DNA from: Deltaproteobacteria bacterium CG07_land_8_20_14_0_80_60_11
Lineage (GTDB): Bacteria; Desulfobacterota; Desulfobaccia; Desulfobaccales; 0-14-0-80-60-11
DNA: 7,732 bases
Assembly: GCA_002779455.1 (NCBI GenBank)
Contig: PEWM01000117.1
Location: 15,650 to 23,381 of the forward strand
Reading direction: 5' to 3'
This document shows, one piece after another, positions 5,396-7,732 of the stretch. Positions within the stretch are counted from its first letter, which is position 1. The number at the start of each line of letters is the position of its first letter. The position numbers were made by a program, and so were the translations under genes. The notes below the pieces were generated by a model. The model worked only from the letters and a program-made list of their open reading frames with translations. It was not told the DNA's origin and did not search any database.

Positions 5396-6547
5396 ATGAC
5401 GCCCTCCCTGGCGCAGGTTGGCGCCAACCTGGTAATCGCCGCCGATGATTTCCAGCACCTGCTGAACGCCCTGGCCGGCCGGGGCTACCAGGTGATAGGC
5501 CCCACCCTTTTAGACGGCCAGCTGATCTATGGGAAGATCGGCAAAGTTACGGATTTGCCCATAGGCTGGACCGCGATTCAGGAAGGCGGAACCTTTCGCC
5601 TGGAACCACGGCAGGATCAGGCCTGGTTCGGTTTCGCCGTGGGGCAGCAGTCGTGGAAGCAGTTTCTCTGGCCGCCGCACCAGACCCTGTGGCAGGCCCA
5701 AAGGGAGGGCAGTGGTTGGCGCGTCATCCCCCAGGACGGCGAGGTTCCCCAATTCGCCTTCCTCGGGGTCCGAGCCTGTGAACTGGCGGCCATGGCCGTG
5801 CAGGACCGGGTTTTTCTTCAGGGCGCCCATGTCGATCCCACTTACCGGGCGCGCCGGGAATCAGCCTTCATTGTGGCGGTGAACTGCGCTCACCGGGACA
5901 AGGGCACGTGTTTCTGCGTCTCCATGGGGACCGGGCCCCGGGCCGCCACGGGGTTTGACCTGGCCCTGACGGAGGTGCTCCAGGGGGATGACCATTTCTT
6001 CGTGGTGGAGATCGGTACCGACCGGGGAGCCGAGATCATCCAACCGGCGCCCCAGAGAATGGCCGACCAACCAGAGATTGACGCCGCGGCCCGGGTGGTG
6101 GCGGCCACCGCCGGGAATATGGGCCGGGAGTTGGACCCCACCGGGATAAAAGACGTGCTTTACGGCAACTATGAACACCCCCGCTGGGATGAAGTGGCGG
6201 CCCGCTGCCTGACCTGCGGCAACTGCACCATGGTCTGCCCCACCTGTTTTTGCCATACCCTGGAGGATTCTCTTAACCTGACCGGCGCGGTGGGGGAACG
6301 GCGGCGGCGCCAGGACGTCTGTTTCACCGTGGATTTTTCCTACCTGCACGGCGGCAGTATCCGCCCCTCGCCCCGGTCCCGCTACCGCCAGTGGTTGACC
6401 CACAAGCTGGCCACCTGGATCGACCAGTTCGGCTGCTCGGGTTGTGTGGGCTGCGGGCGCTGCATCACCTGGTGCCCCGTGGGCATCGACCTCACCGAGG
6501 AAGTCCGGGCCATCCGGGAAACGGCGGCAGGAGCTCCGAAGGAGTAG
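5396..6547 (+). CDS. 4Fe-4S dicluster electron-transfer protein (FlxB / sulfhydrogenase beta subunit / AsrA type)
   Basis: This 383-residue cytosolic iron-sulfur protein resembles sulfhydrogenase beta subunits, anaerobic sulfite reductase subunit A and FlxB. Such proteins carry electrons between a flavin/NAD subunit and a catalytic partner. The N-terminal part (about 15-260) holds the family patch FLGVRACEL (122-130) and a cysteine group NCAHRDKGTCFC (163-174: Cys164, 172, 174). Two ferredoxin-like clusters follow: CLTCGNCTMVCPTC (Cys271, 274, 277, 281, with extra Cys284 and 286), and CSGCVGCGRCITWCP with Cys350, 353, 356 and 360 (plus Cys347). No signal peptide is seen. ATG 5396 follows AAGGGGG at a slightly long distance (12 nt); a nearby GTG at 5388 is out of frame and stops at once. 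The cNMP-domain gene starts 4 nt after its stop, and hdrA is downstream, so a Flx-Hdr-type bifurcating complex is the best reading. A hydrogenase or sulfite-reductase role is not excluded. Confidence 0.85.
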   Translation: MTPSLAQVGANLVIAADDFQHLLNALAGRGYQVIGPTLLDGQLIYGKIGKVTDLPIGWTAIQEGGTFRLEPRQDQAWFGFAVGQQSWKQFLWPPHQTLWQAQREGSGWRVIPQDGEVPQFAFLGVRACELAAMAVQDRVFLQGAHVDPTYRARRESAFIVAVNCAHRDKGTCFCVSMGTGPRAATGFDLALTEVLQGDDHFFVVEIGTDRGAEIIQPAPQRMADQPEIDAAARVVAATAGNMGRELDPTGIKDVLYGNYEHPRWDEVAARCLTCGNCTMVCPTCFCHTLEDSLNLTGAVGERRRRQDVCFTVDFSYLHGGSIRPSPRSRYRQWLTHKLATWIDQFGCSGCVGCGRCITWCPVGIDLTEEVRAIRETAAGAPKE

Positions 6548-6551
6548 CTTC

Positions 6552-7007
6552 ATGGAAACGATGGAACCCATTCTGGCGGCGCACCCTTTTTGCAAGGGCC
6601 TGGATTCCCGCTATCTCAAGCTCATCGTCGAATGCGCCTCCCGGGAAACCTTCACCCCGGGCCAATTCCTGTGCCAGGATAACCAAGAAGCCAGGAAGTT
6701 TTACGTGATCCATCACGGCCGGGTGGCGGTGGAAATCTACCGGCCCCGCCGGGGGGCGGTCACCATCCAGACGCTCGGAGAAGGCGAGGTGTTGGGATGG
6801 CTGTGGTTTGACCAGCCATATCACTGGCATCTGGATGCCCGGGCCCTGGATCTGACCCGGGTCATCAGCCTGGAGGTCCAGTGTCTCATGGACCGATGCA
6901 ACCATGACCATGATTTCGGCTATGAGCTCATGCGGCGCTACGCCCATCACCTGGCGGTGCAATTCCGGGTGACCAAGGTCCAACTGGCCGATTTTTATGG
7001 AGATTGA
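6552..7007 (+). CDS. Stand-alone cyclic-nucleotide-binding-fold protein (Crp-like sensor domain without helix-turn-helix)
   Basis: This 151-residue protein consists of one Crp/cNMP-type beta-roll and a C-terminal helix. Residues 1-30 form the lead helices (PILAAHPFCKGLDSRYLKLI), and 33-110 the beta-roll with GQFLCQDNQEARKFYVIHHG. The position of the phosphate-binding cassette is filled by GEGEVLGWLWFDQPYHW (76-92) and DARAL. In classic Crp this cassette reads GE...RS; here a Trp replaces the Glu and the Arg-Ser pair is missing, so cAMP binding as in E. coli Crp is unlikely. The protein ends after the dimer-type helix (LMRRYAHHLAVQFRVTKVQL), where about 60 further residues of DNA-binding domain would be expected. 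ATG 6552 is chosen because GAAGGAG sits 7 nt upstream, inside the end of the preceding gene, and the homology starts here. It is co-transcribed with the FlxB-like gene (4-nt gap). A ligand-sensing partner of the redox complex is an inference. Confidence 0.8.
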   Translation: METMEPILAAHPFCKGLDSRYLKLIVECASRETFTPGQFLCQDNQEARKFYVIHHGRVAVEIYRPRRGAVTIQTLGEGEVLGWLWFDQPYHWHLDARALDLTRVISLEVQCLMDRCNHDHDFGYELMRRYAHHLAVQFRVTKVQLADFYGD

Positions 7008-7011
7008 TTGC

Positions 7012-7046
7012 GGGGCCGGGAACTATTGGGGATTTGTTCCGGCTCC
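7012..7046 (+). terminator. Hairpin just after the cNMP-domain gene, possible terminator or transcript-end structure
   Basis: GGGGCC-G-GGAAC (7012-7023) pairs with GTTCCGGCTCC (7036-7046), 11 base pairs with one bulged G (7018), one wobble and a 12-nt loop. It begins five bases after the stop codon. No T-run follows, so classical intrinsic termination is doubtful; it may protect the 3' end or act with Rho. A second small hairpin (GAACCTG/CAG..GTTC, 7061-7080) follows. Confidence 0.4.
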
Positions 7047-7129
7047 CAAGCTGAGTTCGGGAACCTGAGTACAGTGGTTCATAAATACGGCAGGTATCAA
7101 TCCAAACCCGGGGTAAGCGAGAAATAAAT

Positions 7130-7157
7130 TTGATTCTCATCGGGCATGGTTTATAAT
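7130..7157 (+). promoter_or_regulatory. Sigma-70-type promoter of the structured leader / hdrA
   Basis: TTGATT (7130-7135, four of six consensus positions) and a perfect TATAAT (7152-7157) are separated by 16 bases. The predicted start is near 7164, immediately before the foldable RNA at 7173-7302 and about 460 nt ahead of the hdrA ATG. So hdrA probably has its own promoter despite following the FlxB-like and cNMP-domain genes. Confidence 0.65.
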
Positions 7158-7163
7158 TGCGAT

Positions 7164-7302
7164 AATTTTCTTAAAGGAGGTGATTCCGGGTGTATCGGCC
7201 AATGATTCCCATTAAGGTGAAATCCTGAAGCTCAGGCGACCGCGGAGCCTTGGCAAGGCTCTCGATATCCACCAGGCTGGGAAGAGGTGGGGCGGATCAC
7301 CT
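7164..7302 (+). ncRNA. Candidate structured leader RNA or small RNA upstream of hdrA (family not recognised)
   Basis: Starting at the predicted transcription start, the sequence can close into one domain. AGGTGATTCCG (7178-7188) pairs with CGGATCACCT (7293-7302) through ten base pairs and one bulged T. Inside are TTCCCA (7206-7211) with TGGGAA (7278-7283), then GGTG (7216-7219) with CACC (7270-7273). These enclose two hairpins: CCTGA-AGC-TCAGG (7224-7236) and GAGCCTT-GGC-AAGGCTC (7245-7261). A competing hairpin CCACC (7269-7273) with GGTGG (7286-7290) would break the inner stems, giving two exclusive folds. I compared it by memory with common riboswitches (cobalamin, FMN, TPP, SAM, lysine, molybdenum cofactor), RNase P, tmRNA, 6S and SRP RNA and found no convincing match. 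It may be a riboswitch-like leader, an attenuator or an independent small RNA. Pairings were found by eye without energy calculation. Confidence 0.5.
7190..7228 (+). CDS. Possible 12-codon leader peptide with a near-perfect Shine-Dalgarno sequence
   Basis: AAAGGAGGTGAT (7173-7184) is close to the full complement of the 16S 3' end, the strongest ribosome binding site in the window. Nine bases after its GGAGG core a GTG opens the frame VYRPMIPIKVKS, which stops at TGA 7226-7228; an in-frame ATG lies at 7202. The peptide is too short to judge by composition and has no run of a single amino acid of the sort seen in classic attenuators. The Shine-Dalgarno sequence is in the strand that pairs with TCACCT at 7297-7302, so translation would depend on which fold forms. 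Coding is uncertain; the Shine-Dalgarno match may instead be only a structural strand. Confidence 0.3.
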   Translation: MYRPMIPIKVKS

Positions 7303-7625
7303 GGGGTCAGAGTTTGATTCTGGTTAGTTTTGTAAGAACTATGATCCCTCCTCCAAGGTAGCGCCTCCCCAAGGTTACATTTCCTTTCAGCTAGTCCAGC
7401 CTGTTGATCTAATTTCGATAATCGCATGAATCTTTAGGGTTTTTCTGCGTTTTCTCGCGCCTGGAATGTGTTGGCGGCCGCGATCGGGAAAGGTTCCGTT
7501 TTCTCATCGGGCAGCCAGTGTTTCCAGGGCGGCTGAGGACTAGTTTACCCCGATTTGTCTGGCTGCAACCGGCCGGAACGATGGGTCGATAATAAACATT
7601 ACCTTAACAAGTTACAGGTGAACCT
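7303..7625 (+). other. Gene-free remainder of the hdrA leader
   Basis: No reading frame of note is present on either strand. Visible items are GGGGTCAGAGTTTGATTCTGG at 7303-7324 in part, a near-direct repeat CTCC(CC)AAGGT around 7345-7375, and a long-range inverted repeat GCAGCCAG (7511-7518) / CTGGCTGC (7559-7566) that overlaps an alternative pairing ATCGGG (7506-7511) / CCCGAT (7549-7554). I find no convincing promoter close to the hdrA start. The final 15 bases contain the hdrA ribosome binding site AGGTGA (7616-7621). Confidence 0.45.
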
Positions 7626-7732
7626 ATGAAATCGCAGCAGGGAACCAATCCGGTGGGCGCCGTCATGGTGGTGGGCGCCGGCATTGCCGGGGTGCAAGCG
7701 GCCCTGGACCTGGCGGACGCCGGGTTTTATGT
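7626..7732 (+). CDS. hdrA: N-terminal fragment of HdrA-like FAD-dependent oxidoreductase, cut by the window edge
   Basis: Thirty-five complete codons are visible before the window ends. After a short lead (MKSQQGTNPV) comes GAVMVVGAGIAGVQAALDLA, a Rossmann beta-alpha-beta with the GxGxxG dinucleotide motif at residues 17-22, followed by DAGFYV. This is how heterodisulfide reductase subunit A proteins begin their FAD domain; QmoA and other pyridine-nucleotide-disulfide oxidoreductase relatives have similar starts. HdrA is the bifurcating flavoprotein of soluble Hdr complexes in the cytosol. The start ATG 7626 has AGGTGA 4 nt upstream. The preceding FlxB-like gene supports an Hdr-Flx system. 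That it is a flavoprotein is near certain; HdrA rather than QmoA or another relative is likely but rests on a short stretch and context. Confidence 0.75.
   Translation, partial: MKSQQGTNPVGAVMVVGAGIAGVQAALDLADAGFY

Noticed and set aside
7173..7324. Cobalamin-type riboswitch, suggested by GGTGAAATCC and GGGAAGAGGTGGGGCGGA
   Set aside because: The order and spacing of the conserved core, including the CCCGC-ACTG-like segment and the GCCAGGAGACC-like end, are not met. A covariance-model search would settle it.
7285..7325. 16S rRNA-like words: GGCGGATCACCT (like the 16S 3' end) followed by AGAGTTTGATTCTGG (like the 16S 5' end)
   Set aside because: The matches are short, in the wrong order, and the surrounding sequence does not resemble 16S. 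The first is explained as the pairing partner of the Shine-Dalgarno strand at 7178-7188. I treat the second as coincidence or a trace of a GGGGTCAGAGT-type repeat.
7212..7427. 71-codon minus-strand frame inside the hdrA leader
   Set aside because: No ribosome site, no similarity I recognise, and it lies opposite the proposed structured RNA.
1..7732. CRISPR array, tRNA genes, insertion sequences, phage or attachment sites
   Set aside because: I found no regularly spaced long repeats, no cloverleaf, no transposase or integrase frame and no target-site duplications. The repeats present are short hairpins and one 35-nt pair.

Overview
The window looks like chromosome of an anaerobic, fairly GC-rich bacterium, most likely a Desulfobacterota-type sulfate reducer or syntroph. 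That reading is an inference from gene content: a two-subunit pyruvate-carboxylase-type biotin enzyme, a sigma-54-driven ammonium-transport operon, and an Hdr/Flx-type electron-transfer cluster. No ribosomal RNA or other taxonomic marker is present.

Layout. (1) 1-1876, minus strand: the 5' end of a gene cut by the window edge, probably the carboxyltransferase partner, lies downstream of a biotin carboxylase subunit whose signatures are of the pyruvate carboxylase type. The roughly 320 bases between them are packed with short hairpin-forming repeats. (2) 1877-2383: a divergent intergenic region with another copy of the hairpin repeat, a tandem pair of identical 10-mers, an AT-rich stretch and a textbook sigma-54 promoter. 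(3) 2384-3961, plus strand: amtB and glnB, 15 nt apart, closed by a hairpin terminator. (4) 4069-5106: a secreted outer-membrane beta-barrel protein, again closed by terminator-like hairpins. (5) 5107-5395: a regulatory region with a strong sigma-70-like promoter whose -35 box lies inside a perfect inverted repeat. (6) 5396-7007: a 4Fe-4S dicluster protein of the FlxB / sulfhydrogenase-beta / AsrA type, and a 151-residue stand-alone cyclic-nucleotide-binding-fold protein with no DNA-binding domain. (7) 7008-7625: 618 bases with no ordinary gene. It holds a second strong promoter and a foldable RNA with a near-perfect Shine-Dalgarno sequence that can be masked by a downstream anti-Shine-Dalgarno stretch, plus a 12-codon mini-ORF. 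(8) 7626-end: the N-terminus of an HdrA-like flavoprotein, cut by the window edge.

How the parts work together. The carboxylase would feed oxaloacetate to biosynthesis. AmtB and GlnB import ammonium and sense nitrogen/2-oxoglutarate status, and the sigma-54 promoter ties them to nitrogen limitation. The right-hand cluster fits an electron-bifurcating or confurcating heterodisulfide-reductase system, with the FlxB-like protein passing electrons between a flavin/NAD subunit (not in the window) and HdrA. The most unusual parts are the structured leader before hdrA, the stand-alone sensor-like protein in the Hdr cluster, and the promoter with a built-in palindrome before the FlxB-like gene.
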